From Streptomyces mashuensis (GTDB taxonomy: Bacteria > Actinomycetota > Actinomycetes > Streptomycetales > Streptomycetaceae), in contig NZ_BNBD01000009.1 of the NCBI RefSeq assembly GCF_014654785.1, positions 1 to 64,000 of the forward strand: a stretch of 64,000 nt of DNA. Reading direction: 5' to 3'. Of the stretch, positions 42,839 through 50,759 are shown in pieces. Numbering within the stretch: the first letter of the stretch is position 1; the number at the start of each line of letters is the position of its first letter. Below the pieces are notes generated by a model that did not search any database, was not told the origin of the DNA, and worked only from the letters and a program-made list of their open reading frames with translations. The position numbers and the translations under genes are program-made.

Positions 42839-44731
42839 GTGCCCGTACGCAGCCCAGCCCCGACCGTCCCCGCCCGCCCCGTGCCGCCGCGCACCACCGC
42901 CGTCGCCGGCGTGGTCCGCGAGGCGGCCCTGCCGGCGCTCGCCCCGCCCGTCGACCACGGCACCCTGGGCGACCTGCCCTTCGGCAACGCCGCCGAGGCA
43001 CCCGGCGACGTCGTCCTCGCCCGCAAGCAGCCCGACGGCCTGTGGCGCGACGTGACGTCCGCCCGCTTCGCCGCCGAGGTGCTCGCCGTCGCCAAGGGCC
43101 TGGTCGCCCACGGGCTGGCCCCCGGCGACCGGCTGGCCATCATGTCCCGCACCCGCTACGAGTGGTCGCTGCTCGACTTCGCCGCCTGGGCCGCCGGCCT
43201 GGTCACCGTGCCCGTCTACCCCACCGCCTCGCCGCGCCAGGTGCACCACATCCTGCGCGACTCCGGCGCCGCCGCCTGCGCGGTGGAGACCGCCGAGCAG
43301 GTGCGCACCGTCGCCGCCGGCCGCACCGGACTGCCCGCCCTCGGCCACGTCTGGCAGATCGACACGGGGGCCGTGGACCGGCTGGCCGCCACCGGCCGCG
43401 ACGTGCCCACCGAGGAGGTGGAGAAACGGCGCGCCGCCCGCGGCCCCGCCGACATCGCCACCCTCGTCTACACCTCCGGCACCACCGGCGACCCCAAGGG
43501 CTGCGTGCTCACCCACGCCAACTTCTTCGCCGAGGTCGACAACGCCGTCGCCCTGCTGCACCCCGTCTTCCACGCCGTCAGCCGCGGCCCCGGCGCCTCC
43601 ACCCTCCTCTTCCTGCCCATGGCCCACGTCCTCGGCCGCATGGTCGCCGTGGGCTGCCTGCGCGCCCGCGTCCGGCTCGGCCACGCGCCGTCCCTCAAGG
43701 CCGAGGACCTCCGCCCCGACCTGGCCGGCTTCCGCCCCACCTTCCTCCTGGCCATCCCCTACGTGCTGGAGAAGGTGCACGACACCGCCCGCGCCACCGC
43801 CCAGCGCAGGGGCCGCGGCGAGGCGTTCGACCGCGCCGCCCTCGTCGCCCGCCGGTACGGCGCGGCCACCGGCGCCGGCCGGGAACCGGGCGTACGGCTG
43901 CGCGCGGGCCGCGCCCTGTACGAACCGTTGGTGTACCGGCGGGTGCGGGCCGCCCTCGGTGGCCGCGTACGGCACGTCATCAGCGGCGGCTCCCCCCTCA
44001 ACCCGGACCTCGTCGCGTTCTTCGCCGGCTGCGGCATCGAGGTCCACGAGGGCTACGGCCTCACCGAGACCACGGCCGCCGCCACCCTCACCCCGCCGTG
44101 GCGGTCCCGCCCCGGCACGGTCGGCTGGCCGCTGCCGGGCAGCGCCGTGCGCATCGCGGACGACGGCGAGGTGCTGCTGCGCGGCGGCCACGTCTTCGCC
44201 GGCTACTGGGACGCCGGACGGCAGCAGGCCGTGCCGCCGGCGCCGGGCGAGTGGTTCGCCTCCGGCGACCTGGGCAGCCTCGACGCCGAGGGCTACCTCA
44301 CCATCACCGGGCGGAAGAAGGAGCTGATCATCACCTCGGGCGGCAAGAACGTCGCCCCCGCCCCGCTGGAGGACCGGCTGCGCGCCCACCCGCTGGTCGG
44401 CCAGTGCATGGTCGTCGGCGACGACCGGCCGTACGTCGCCGCGCTCGTCACCCTCGACCCCGACGGGCTGGCGCACTGGCAGCGGATGAACGGCATGGAG
44501 GACGTGCCGCCGGAGGAACTGGTCACCGACGCGGGCCTGCGCGCCGAGGTGCAGGCCGCCGTCGACGAGGCCAACACGCTGGTGTCGCGGGCCGAGTCGG
44601 TACGGCGGTTCGTCCTGCTGCCGGGCGAGTTCACCGAGGGCCGCGGGCACATCACGCCGTCGCTGAAGCTGCGCCGGGACGTCATCGCCCGGGACTTCGC
44701 GGCGGAGATCGAGGAACTGTACGCGCAGTGA
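42839..44731 (+). CDS. long-chain acyl-CoA synthetase / AMP-dependent ligase
   Basis: A 630-aa adenylate-forming enzyme of the FAA1/FadD15 group that activates fatty acids to acyl-CoA via acyl-AMP. ATP motif A3 is LVYTSGTTGDPKGCVLTHAN, A5 is GYGLTETTAAATL, A7 is FASGDLG and A10 is TSGGKNVAPAPLED. No membrane segment. The GTG at 42839 lies 6 nt after AGGAG; TTG 42818 is an alternative. A paralogue is at 47274. Cotranscription with the TetR gene is possible. Confidence 0.9.
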   Translation: MPVRSPAPTVPARPVPPRTTAVAGVVREAALPALAPPVDHGTLGDLPFGNAAEAPGDVVLARKQPDGLWRDVTSARFAAEVLAVAKGLVAHGLAPGDRLAIMSRTRYEWSLLDFAAWAAGLVTVPVYPTASPRQVHHILRDSGAAACAVETAEQVRTVAAGRTGLPALGHVWQIDTGAVDRLAATGRDVPTEEVEKRRAARGPADIATLVYTSGTTGDPKGCVLTHANFFAEVDNAVALLHPVFHAVSRGPGASTLLFLPMAHVLGRMVAVGCLRARVRLGHAPSLKAEDLRPDLAGFRPTFLLAIPYVLEKVHDTARATAQRRGRGEAFDRAALVARRYGAATGAGREPGVRLRAGRALYEPLVYRRVRAALGGRVRHVISGGSPLNPDLVAFFAGCGIEVHEGYGLTETTAAATLTPPWRSRPGTVGWPLPGSAVRIADDGEVLLRGGHVFAGYWDAGRQQAVPPAPGEWFASGDLGSLDAEGYLTITGRKKELIITSGGKNVAPAPLEDRLRAHPLVGQCMVVGDDRPYVAALVTLDPDGLAHWQRMNGMEDVPPEELVTDAGLRAEVQAAVDEANTLVSRAESVRRFVLLPGEFTEGRGHITPSLKLRRDVIARDFAAEIEELYAQ

Positions 44732-44735
44732 GAGG

Positions 44736-44766
44736 GAGGGGCGGGGCCCGTCCGGCCCCGCCCCTC
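44736..44766. terminator. convergent terminator ligase / lipase
   Basis: Stem GGAGGGGCGGGGCC with GGCCCCGCCCCTCC and loop CGTCC, between the stops of two convergent genes. Confidence 0.8.
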
Positions 44767-44785
44767 CGTGCCCACCTGCCGTCCG

Positions 44786-45946
44786 TCAGCAGTTGCCGTC
44801 CGTCGACGCCCCGGCGAATCGTTCCGCCAGCCAGTTCGCCGCCGGTATCGCCTCCGCGATCACCCCGGTGACGTGCGCCCCCAGCGGCAGCGTCTTCCAC
44901 TGCACCGTCGCGCCCCGGCCGCACCAGTCGGCCCGCAGCTGCCGGCCCGCCCCGTACGGGATGAGCTCGTCCAGCAGCCCGTGGTACAGGTACACCGGGC
45001 GGTCCGGCGCGTGCGTGCCCAGGTCCGACTGGTGCAGCACCCGCTGCCAGTCCGCCTCGTGCAGCGGGTTCCTGACCGTCACGTCCTCGATGCGCTGGAA
45101 CATCCCGGCCGCCACGTCGATCACGACGCAGTTGTTCTTCATGAAGTCGACGTACCGGCGGCCCTTGTCGTTGAGGTACTGGTCGAGCCGCAGCTCGGGG
45201 TAGGCGGCGTTCTGGCCGGCCGCCGCCATCAGCACCAGGCCCGCGCCCACGTTGCCGCTGCTGAACTCCGCCGTCTTCAGCATGTCCGCCGGCACACCGC
45301 CGGTGACCGTGCCGCGGACGTCCAGCTCCGGCGCGTACGAGTCGTGCAGCTCGGCGGCCCAGCTGCTGGCCTGGCCGCCCTGCGAGTAGCCCATGATGCC
45401 CACGGGGCCGTTGCGGCCGATGCCGGCCTGCGGCAGCCGCTGGGCGGCCCGCGCCATGTCCAGCACCGCGTGGCCCTCGGCCCGGCCCACCGCGTACGTG
45501 TGGTCCCCGGGCGTGCCCAGGCCCTCGTAGTCGGTGACGGCCACCGCCCAGCCCCGCCACGTCAGTTGCTGGATGAGGTTGGCCTCCAGCGTCGTGCCCT
45601 TCGGGAAGCCCGCCGAGGGCGCGCACCGGTCGGCGAGGCCGACGGTGCCCACCGCGTACGTCACCAGCGGGCGCGGCCCGGTTCTGCCGTCCTGCGGCAC
45701 GATGACGGTGCCCGACACGACGTTCGGCGCGCCCTTGGCCGTCGTCGAGCGGTACGTGATGCGCCACGCCTTGGTGTTGGTGGGCTGGCCGGGCAGCGGG
45801 TGGAAGGAGGTGGGGGCGGCGCTGACGACGTCACCGGGCGACCCGGCCGGCGGCGCGTCGTCCGCCGCGGCGGTACCCGTGGCGGCCGCGCCGAACGCGG
45901 CGGCCAGCGCGGCCGCCACGGCCACGGCAGTCCTGCGCAGAAGCAT
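44786..45946 (-). CDS. secreted lipase (LIP family alpha/beta hydrolase)
   Basis: A 386-aa secreted enzyme. Signal peptide MLLRRTAVAVAAALAAAFGA with likely cleavage after GTAAA. The nucleophile elbow is GIMGYSQGGQAS (GxSxG), and a late Asp (YHGLLDELIP) and His (LGAHVTGV) complete the triad. It resembles LIP secretory lipases of fungi and actinobacteria that hydrolyse triacylglycerol. Four Cys may form disulphides. It lies between two acyl-CoA ligase/regulator pairs, consistent with use of external lipid. Confidence 0.87.
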   Translation of the reverse strand: MLLRRTAVAVAAALAAAFGAAATGTAAADDAPPAGSPGDVVSAAPTSFHPLPGQPTNTKAWRITYRSTTAKGAPNVVSGTVIVPQDGRTGPRPLVTYAVGTVGLADRCAPSAGFPKGTTLEANLIQQLTWRGWAVAVTDYEGLGTPGDHTYAVGRAEGHAVLDMARAAQRLPQAGIGRNGPVGIMGYSQGGQASSWAAELHDSYAPELDVRGTVTGGVPADMLKTAEFSSGNVGAGLVLMAAAGQNAAYPELRLDQYLNDKGRRYVDFMKNNCVVIDVAAGMFQRIEDVTVRNPLHEADWQRVLHQSDLGTHAPDRPVYLYHGLLDELIPYGAGRQLRADWCGRGATVQWKTLPLGAHVTGVIAEAIPAANWLAERFAGASTDGNC

Positions 45947-46065
45947 GCGGCTCTCCCAACTGGCCGGGGCGCGGAACCCGTTCCGGGGGTTCGGCAGGCA
46001 CGCCGCGCGGCCGGTGCCGGGAGACCGTAAGTGACCGGTGAGTAGCCAGGGGCTGGCCGGGACGC

Positions 46066-47124
46066 TCAGCTTTTCTGACCGTACAGCGCGCGCGGCCCGC
46101 CCAGCCGGTACGCGCCCGGTGTCGTACCCGTCCAGCGGCGGAACGCCCGGTGGAACGCCGTGTCCTCCGAGAACCCCAGCCGCGCCGCCAGCTCAGCGAT
46201 CGGCTCCCGCCCCTCCACCAGCCCGGCGAGGGCCACCTCCAGCCGCACCTGGTCCTTCAGCCGCTGGAACGACGTGCCCTCCTGCTGGAGCCGCCGCCGC
46301 AGCGTCGCCGGGCTCACCGCCAGCCGCGCCGCCACCTGCGCCACCTCCGGCAGCCGGGCCGGGCCGCCGCCCCCGCCGCGCAGGGCCGCCGCCAGCGCCC
46401 GCCGCACCTGCTCGGCCACCGTCGTCCCGTACTCCCGCCGGTCCAGCAGGTCCGCCGGCGCCCGCCGCAACAGCTCCGCCAGCCCCGCCTCGTCCCGCAC
46501 CAGCGGCACCCCCAGCCACCGCGCGTCGAACGCCGCCACACCCGCCGCCCCGCCCGGCGCACTTCCGAACCCCACCGGGCAGCCGAACATCGCCACGCAC
46601 TCCGCCGCGTACGGCGGCTCCGGCCCGGCGAACCGCACCCACCGCAGCGGGATGCGCCGCCCGGTCAGCCAGCTCGCCAGCCGGTGCCACACCAGCAGCA
46701 CGCTCTCCGCCAGGAACCCGCCCTCCGGCACCTCCCGCAGGTCGTTGCGCAGCCCGAACACCGCCTGCCCGCCCTCCCGCCGGAACAGCAGCTCCGGGCC
46801 CTGCGGGAACAGCCCGTAGAACCGCACCGCCCGCCGCAGCGCCGCCCCCAGGTCCGGGCACGCCAGGCAGGCGTGGCACATCATCGCGAACGTCCCCGGC
46901 CGGCTCGGCGCCGGCGCCAGGCCCAGGAACTCGTCCCGCGTCGCCCGCTGCACCGCCCGCACCAGCAGCGCGAACTGCTCCGGCGACACCCGCGCCCGGT
47001 CGTCCCCCAGCAGCAGCGGCGGCACGCGCGCCGCCTGGAGCAGCGGCAGCGTGTCCACCCCCAGCCGCCGCGCCCCGCCCAGCGCCGCCCGCACGTGGTG
47101 CACGGTGATCGTCCGGCTGCCCAT
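46066..47124 (-). CDS. AraC family transcriptional regulator (OruR/arabinose-binding type)
   Basis: A 352-aa regulator. The N-terminal ligand domain (about 20-210) is of the Arabinose_bd type, and the C-terminal AraC domain has VAARLAVSPATLRRRLQQEG and IAELAARLGFSEDTAFHRAFRRWTG. Such regulators often control lipid or amino acid catabolism. It is divergent from the acyl-CoA ligase at 47274 with a 149-nt gap, which suggests that it controls that gene. Cys-rich patch HACLACPDL near residue 85. Confidence 0.88.
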   Translation of the reverse strand: MGSRTITVHHVRAALGGARRLGVDTLPLLQAARVPPLLLGDDRARVSPEQFALLVRAVQRATRDEFLGLAPAPSRPGTFAMMCHACLACPDLGAALRRAVRFYGLFPQGPELLFRREGGQAVFGLRNDLREVPEGGFLAESVLLVWHRLASWLTGRRIPLRWVRFAGPEPPYAAECVAMFGCPVGFGSAPGGAAGVAAFDARWLGVPLVRDEAGLAELLRRAPADLLDRREYGTTVAEQVRRALAAALRGGGGGPARLPEVAQVAARLAVSPATLRRRLQQEGTSFQRLKDQVRLEVALAGLVEGREPIAELAARLGFSEDTAFHRAFRRWTGTTPGAYRLGGPRALYGQKS

Positions 47125-47230
47125 GCCTGCACGGTACGCCGACTGAGCGCCGAGGTCAGTGGTGCTGACCGTTCCGGTCAGTGCCCGTGGGCGGCCGGGC
47201 TTCCTAGCGTCGTGCCGGTGTGTTCGCCCA

Positions 47231-47257
47231 CGGTCCCCACGGTCCCCACGGTCCCCG
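47231..47257 (+). repeat. three 9-bp tandem repeats before the second acyl-CoA ligase
   Basis: CGGTCCCCA, CGGTCCCCA, CGGTCCCCG lie just upstream of the AGGGAGG ribosome site. An upstream in-frame start would read them as His-Gly-Pro repeats, but the gene more likely starts after them. Confidence 0.65.
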
Positions 47258-47273
47258 CGGTCAGGGAGGCGTC

Positions 47274-49055
47274 ATGCGGCACGAACGGCCCGGCACGTAC
47301 GCACGGTTCACCGAGTGGGCCGCCGGCCGGTACGGCGACCTGCCCGCGCTGCGCCACCGCGCCCCCGGTGGCGGCACCGGCTGGGCGGACGTCACGTACG
47401 ACGAGCTGTGGGCCCGCGTACGCGCCGCCGGGCGCGGCCTGCTCGGGCTCGGCGTACGGCCCGGCGACCGCGTCGCGATCCTCGCCGAGACCCGGCCGGA
47501 GTGGACCGTCGCCCAGCTCGCCGCCCTGACCGCCGGAGCCGTCGTCGTCCCCGTCTACCCCACCGCCGCGCCCGACGAAGTGGCCTGGGTGCTCGCCGAC
47601 TCCGGCACGTCGGTGCTGATCTGCGAGAACGCCACCGCACGGGACCGGCTGGCCGCCGTACGGCACGGTCTCCGGCACGTGCTGCTGCTCGAAGGCGGCC
47701 CCGGCGACCCCGTTCTCGAACGGCTGCCCGCCGGCGCGCCCGAGGACGAGCTGCTCGGCCGCGCCGCCGCCCGGCGCCCCGAGGACCCCTGCGTCCTCGT
47801 CTACACCTCCGGCAGCACCGGCCGGCCCAAGGGCTGCCGGCTCACCCACGGCAACCTCGTCGCCAACCAGGACGCCGTCGTCCCCCTCACCGGCGGCGGG
47901 CCCGGCGACCTGACCTACCTCTACCTGCCGCTGGCGCACATCATGGCGCAGCTCGTGCAGTTCTCCTCGCTGCGCCGCGGCGGCACCCTGTGCTACTTCG
48001 GCGGGCGCGTGGAGGACGTGCTCGCGGAGCTCGCCGAGGTGCGGCCCACGCACCTGCCGTCCGTGCCGCGCCTCTTCGAGAAGGTGCACGCCCGCGTCTC
48101 CGCCCTGGCCGCCGCGCAGGGCCCCGACGGCCCCGGGCGGCTCGCGGAGGCCGTCCGTACGGGCCTGGCGGTACGGGAGGCGCGCGAGCGCGGCGAGGAG
48201 CCTCCGGACGCGCTGCGCGCGGCGTGGGAGGCGGCGGAGCGCAGCCTCTTCGCGCCGGTCCGCGCGCTCTTCGGCGGCCGCCTGGAGTGGGCCCTGACGG
48301 GCGCGGCGCCCATCGCGCGCGGCACCCTGGACTTTTTGCTGGCCTGCGGCGTGCCGCTGTACGAGGGGTACGGGCTCACCGAGTCGTCCGGGGTGATCAC
48401 CCTCAACCGGCCGGGCGCGGCCCGGCCGGGCACCGCCGGGCAGCCGGTGGCGGGCTGGGAACTGCGGATCGCGGACGACGGGGAGGTGCTGGCCCGGGGC
48501 GGCTGCGTCTTCGCGGGCTACCACGGCGACGCGGCGGCCACGGCCCGGACGGTGGACGGCGCGGGCTGGCTGCACACCGGCGACCTGGGCGAGCTGGACG
48601 AGGCCGGCTACCTGACGCTGACCGGCCGCAAGAAGGACCTGATCATCACGTCGGCCGGCAAGAACATCGCGCCGGCCGCGGCGGAGGCCGCGCTGCGGCA
48701 GTCCCGGTGGATCTCCCGCGCGGTGCTGGTGGGCGACCGGCGCCCGTACCCGGTCGCGCTGCTCACGCTGGACGCCGAGGAGGTCGCCGCGTGGGCGGCC
48801 CGGGAGGGCGTGGACCTGGCGGCGGAGGGTGGCGCGGCCCGGCACCCGGCGGTGCTGCGGCTGTGCGCCGCGGCGGTGGACGAGGCCAACGAGGGGCTGG
48901 CCCGGCCGGCCCGGATCAGGGCCTTCACCGTGCTGGAGGAGGACTTCTCGGTGGCGGCCGGGACGCTGACGCCGACGCTGAAACTGCGCCGGGCACAGAT
49001 CGTCGAGCGCCATGCGAAGGAAATCGAGGCGATGTATGAAAAGCGTAAGGATTAG
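47274..49055 (+). CDS. long-chain acyl-CoA synthetase / AMP-dependent ligase (second copy)
   Basis: A 593-aa ligase of the same FAA1/FadD15 type as 42839. Motifs: LVYTSGSTGRPKGCRLTHGN, GYGLTESSGVITL, LHTGDLGELDEAGYLTLTGR and TSAGKNIAPAAAEA. The ATG at 47274 follows AGGGAGG. Paired with the divergent AraC gene. With the other ligase, the lipase and TetR it forms a local lipid-use group, although no beta-oxidation genes are present. Confidence 0.9.
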   Translation: MRHERPGTYARFTEWAAGRYGDLPALRHRAPGGGTGWADVTYDELWARVRAAGRGLLGLGVRPGDRVAILAETRPEWTVAQLAALTAGAVVVPVYPTAAPDEVAWVLADSGTSVLICENATARDRLAAVRHGLRHVLLLEGGPGDPVLERLPAGAPEDELLGRAAARRPEDPCVLVYTSGSTGRPKGCRLTHGNLVANQDAVVPLTGGGPGDLTYLYLPLAHIMAQLVQFSSLRRGGTLCYFGGRVEDVLAELAEVRPTHLPSVPRLFEKVHARVSALAAAQGPDGPGRLAEAVRTGLAVREARERGEEPPDALRAAWEAAERSLFAPVRALFGGRLEWALTGAAPIARGTLDFLLACGVPLYEGYGLTESSGVITLNRPGAARPGTAGQPVAGWELRIADDGEVLARGGCVFAGYHGDAAATARTVDGAGWLHTGDLGELDEAGYLTLTGRKKDLIITSAGKNIAPAAAEAALRQSRWISRAVLVGDRRPYPVALLTLDAEEVAAWAAREGVDLAAEGGAARHPAVLRLCAAAVDEANEGLARPARIRAFTVLEEDFSVAAGTLTPTLKLRRAQIVERHAKEIEAMYEKRKD

Positions 49056-49100
49056 TGGGCGGATTTTTCCGTCACGGAGATGAATCCGCACCGGGAAATC

Positions 49101-49156
49101 CCGGCAGCCGGCAGCCGGCAGCCGGCAGCCGGCACCCGGCACCCGGCGCCCGGTGG
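49101..49156 (+). repeat. eight-unit 7-bp tandem repeat
   Basis: Units of CCGGCAG (four identical), then CCGGCAC (two), CCGGCGC and CCGGTGG, in the gap between the ligase and cspA. The perfect first four suggest recent slippage. Confidence 0.85.
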
Positions 49157-49177
49157 CGGGCGGCGCGCGGAAAAGGC

Positions 49178-49217
49178 AGGAGCCCTGCCCCCACCATCCG
49201 GTGGGGGCAGGGCTCCT
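49178..49217 (-). terminator. terminator of cspA
   Basis: A perfect 17-bp stem, AGGAGCCCTGCCCCCAC with its complement, 6-nt loop. On the minus strand it is followed by GCCTTTT. A second palindrome, GGATCCCCGAGGGGATCC (49223-49240), lies between it and the stop. Confidence 0.88.
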
Positions 49218-49251
49218 TGGGTGGATCCCCGAGGGGATCCGTGCGACAGCG

Positions 49252-49458
49252 TCAGGCCGCGGGGGTGACGTTCTCCGCCTGCGGACCCTTCGGGCCCTGC
49301 GTGACGTCGAAGGTGACCGCCTGGTTCTCCTCGAGGGAGCGGAAGCCGGAGGCGTTGATCGCGGAGTAGTGGACAAAGACGTCGGGGCCGCCGCCGTCCT
49401 GGGCGATGAAACCGAAGCCCTTTTCGGCGTTGAACCACTTCACGGTTCCGGTAGCCAT
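49252..49458 (-). CDS. cspA: cold shock protein (CspA family)
   Basis: A 68-aa single cold-shock domain: TGTVKWFNAEKGFGFIAQDG holds RNP1 (KGFGFI) and DVFVHYSAI holds RNP2. It binds single-stranded RNA/DNA and acts as an RNA chaperone. AGGAGG precedes the ATG closely, predicting strong translation. A leader of more than 100 nt upstream is AT-richer than the genome, as in other cold-shock genes. Monocistronic. Confidence 0.95.
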   Translation of the reverse strand: MATGTVKWFNAEKGFGFIAQDGGGPDVFVHYSAINASGFRSLEENQAVTFDVTQGPKGPQAENVTPAA

Positions 49459-49766
49459 AAAGCCCTCCTTGGGCCAAAGGGTTGCCCTGCTCCAGAACCT
49501 GCAAAGAAGTCTGAAAACTACAAAAGCCTGCGGGTCACATGCGCTCCGCAGACTCTGTACTGCAAGGGAAACCAAACTGCAACTTGTTGCGAGCGTAGCA
49601 CGCGAAGGTGTTCCGGGGAAGGAGTTGAAGATCACGCCTACGGTGGGTTTTCGGGTCCTGCCGGCCGGGAAAGTCGAGTGGTCGGGCACCGGCCGGTGCG
49701 CCGGCCCCGGCAGCCGCCGGGCACCCCGCCCCCACGCCGCCCCGGGACCGGGGCTAGCCTCCGGAT
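49459..49766. other. cspA leader and mqnA upstream region, no gene
   Basis: 308 nt between divergent genes. The half next to cspA is relatively AT-rich and probably the 5' untranslated leader of the cold-shock mRNA; a possible -10 (TACGCT on the minus strand) lies near 49595 and a small GCAAC/GTTGC hairpin follows. The half next to mqnA is GC-rich and ends with the mqnA -10. Confidence 0.45.
49755..49760 (+). promoter_or_regulatory. -10 box of mqnA, leaderless-type spacing
   Basis: TAGCCT lies 6 nt before the GTG start of mqnA. No ribosome site is present, so the mRNA probably begins at the start codon. Confidence 0.45.
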
Positions 49767-50660
49767 GTGGACATTTCAGCATCAGAGGGAGCGACCGGCG
49801 ACGGAGCCCCCGAACAGGGCCGCAGCCGCCCGCGCGTCGGCCACATCCAGTTCCTGAACTGCCTGCCCCTGTACTGGGGCCTCGCCCGTACCGGCACGCT
49901 GCTGGACCTGGACCTGACGAAGGACACGCCGGAGAAGCTCAGCGAGCAGCTCGCCGACGGCCGCCTCGACATCGCGCCGATCACCCTCGTGGAGTTCCTG
50001 CGCCACGCCGGCGACCTCGTGGCCCTGCCCGGCATAGCGGTCGGCTGCGACGGGCCCGTCATGTCGTGCGTGATCGTCTCCAAGGTGCCGCTGAAGGAGC
50101 TGGACGGCGCGAAGGTCGCGCTGGGCTCCACCTCGCGCACCTCCGTGCGCCTGGCGCAGCTGCTGCTCGCCGAGCAGTACGGCGTCAGCCCCGCGTACTA
50201 CACCTGCCCGCCCGACCTCGGCGTGATGATGCAGGAGGCGGAGGCCGCCGTGCTGATCGGCGACGCCGCGCTGCGGGCCTCGCTGCACGACGCGCCCCGG
50301 CTGGGCCTGGAGGTGCACGACCTGGGGCAGATGTGGAAGGACTGGACGGGCCTGCCGTTCGTCTTCGCCGTCTGGGGCGTGCGCCGCGACTACCTGGCGC
50401 GTGAGCCGCAGCTCGTGCGGAAGGTGCACGAGGCGTTCCTGGCCTCCCGCGACCTGTCGCTGGCGGAGGTCGGCAAGGTCGCCGAGCAGGCGGCGCGCTG
50501 GGAGGTCTTCGACGCGGAGCTGCTGGAGCGCTACTTCACCACGCTCGACTTCCGCTTCGGCCCGGAGCAGCTGGCCGGGGTGCACGAGTTCGCCCGCCGG
50601 ACGGGCCCGACGACGGGTTTCCCGGCGGACGTGCAGGTGGAGCTGCTGGAGCAGCCCTGA
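49767..50660 (+). CDS. mqnA: chorismate dehydratase MqnA
   Basis: A 297-aa enzyme for the first step of the futalosine route: chorismate to 3-[(1-carboxyvinyl)oxy]benzoate. It has a periplasmic-binding-protein fold but is cytoplasmic. Typical blocks: VGHIQFLNCLPLYWGL, LDIAPITLVEFLRH, VALGSTSRTSVRLAQLLL, AVLIGDAALRA and FVFAVWGVRRDYL. The GTG start comes right after TAGCCT, so it looks leaderless. Its product goes to MqnE (38462). Confidence 0.94.
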   Translation: MDISASEGATGDGAPEQGRSRPRVGHIQFLNCLPLYWGLARTGTLLDLDLTKDTPEKLSEQLADGRLDIAPITLVEFLRHAGDLVALPGIAVGCDGPVMSCVIVSKVPLKELDGAKVALGSTSRTSVRLAQLLLAEQYGVSPAYYTCPPDLGVMMQEAEAAVLIGDAALRASLHDAPRLGLEVHDLGQMWKDWTGLPFVFAVWGVRRDYLAREPQLVRKVHEAFLASRDLSLAEVGKVAEQAARWEVFDAELLERYFTTLDFRFGPEQLAGVHEFARRTGPTTGFPADVQVELLEQP

Positions 50661-50664
50661 AACG

Positions 50665-50702
50665 ACGTGGTGCGGGTCCCCCGCCGGGGACCCGCACCAC
50701 GT
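50665..50702. terminator. terminator between mqnA and the esterase gene
   Basis: A 17-bp stem, ACGTGGTGCGGGTCCCC with GGGGACCCGCACCACGT, 4 nt after the mqnA stop; convergent genes. Confidence 0.85.
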
Positions 50703-50723
50703 TCGTTCTGCCGAGGAGTCGTC

Positions 50724-50759
50724 GCTCAGGAGGCTCAGGAGGCTCAGGAGGCTCAGGAG
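50724..50759 (+). repeat. four 9-bp tandem repeats over the esterase stop codon
   Basis: Four identical units GCTCAGGAG. The fourth contains the stop codon of the minus-strand esterase; each unit carries an in-frame TGA, so copy-number change would not alter the protein. Confidence 0.85.

Noticed and set aside
46150..47529. plus-strand frame opposite the AraC gene
   Set aside because: Arg/His/Gln-rich low-complexity translation; the AraC helix-turn-helix is clear on the minus strand.
42031..49055. secondary-metabolite cluster
   Set aside because: Two acyl-CoA ligases, a lipase and regulators, but no carrier protein, ketosynthase or condensation domain.
49223..49240. BamHI-like palindrome GGATCCCCGAGGGGATCC as an operator
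   Set aside because: It lies just before the cspA terminator, on the 3' side of the gene; more likely part of the mRNA 3' structure.
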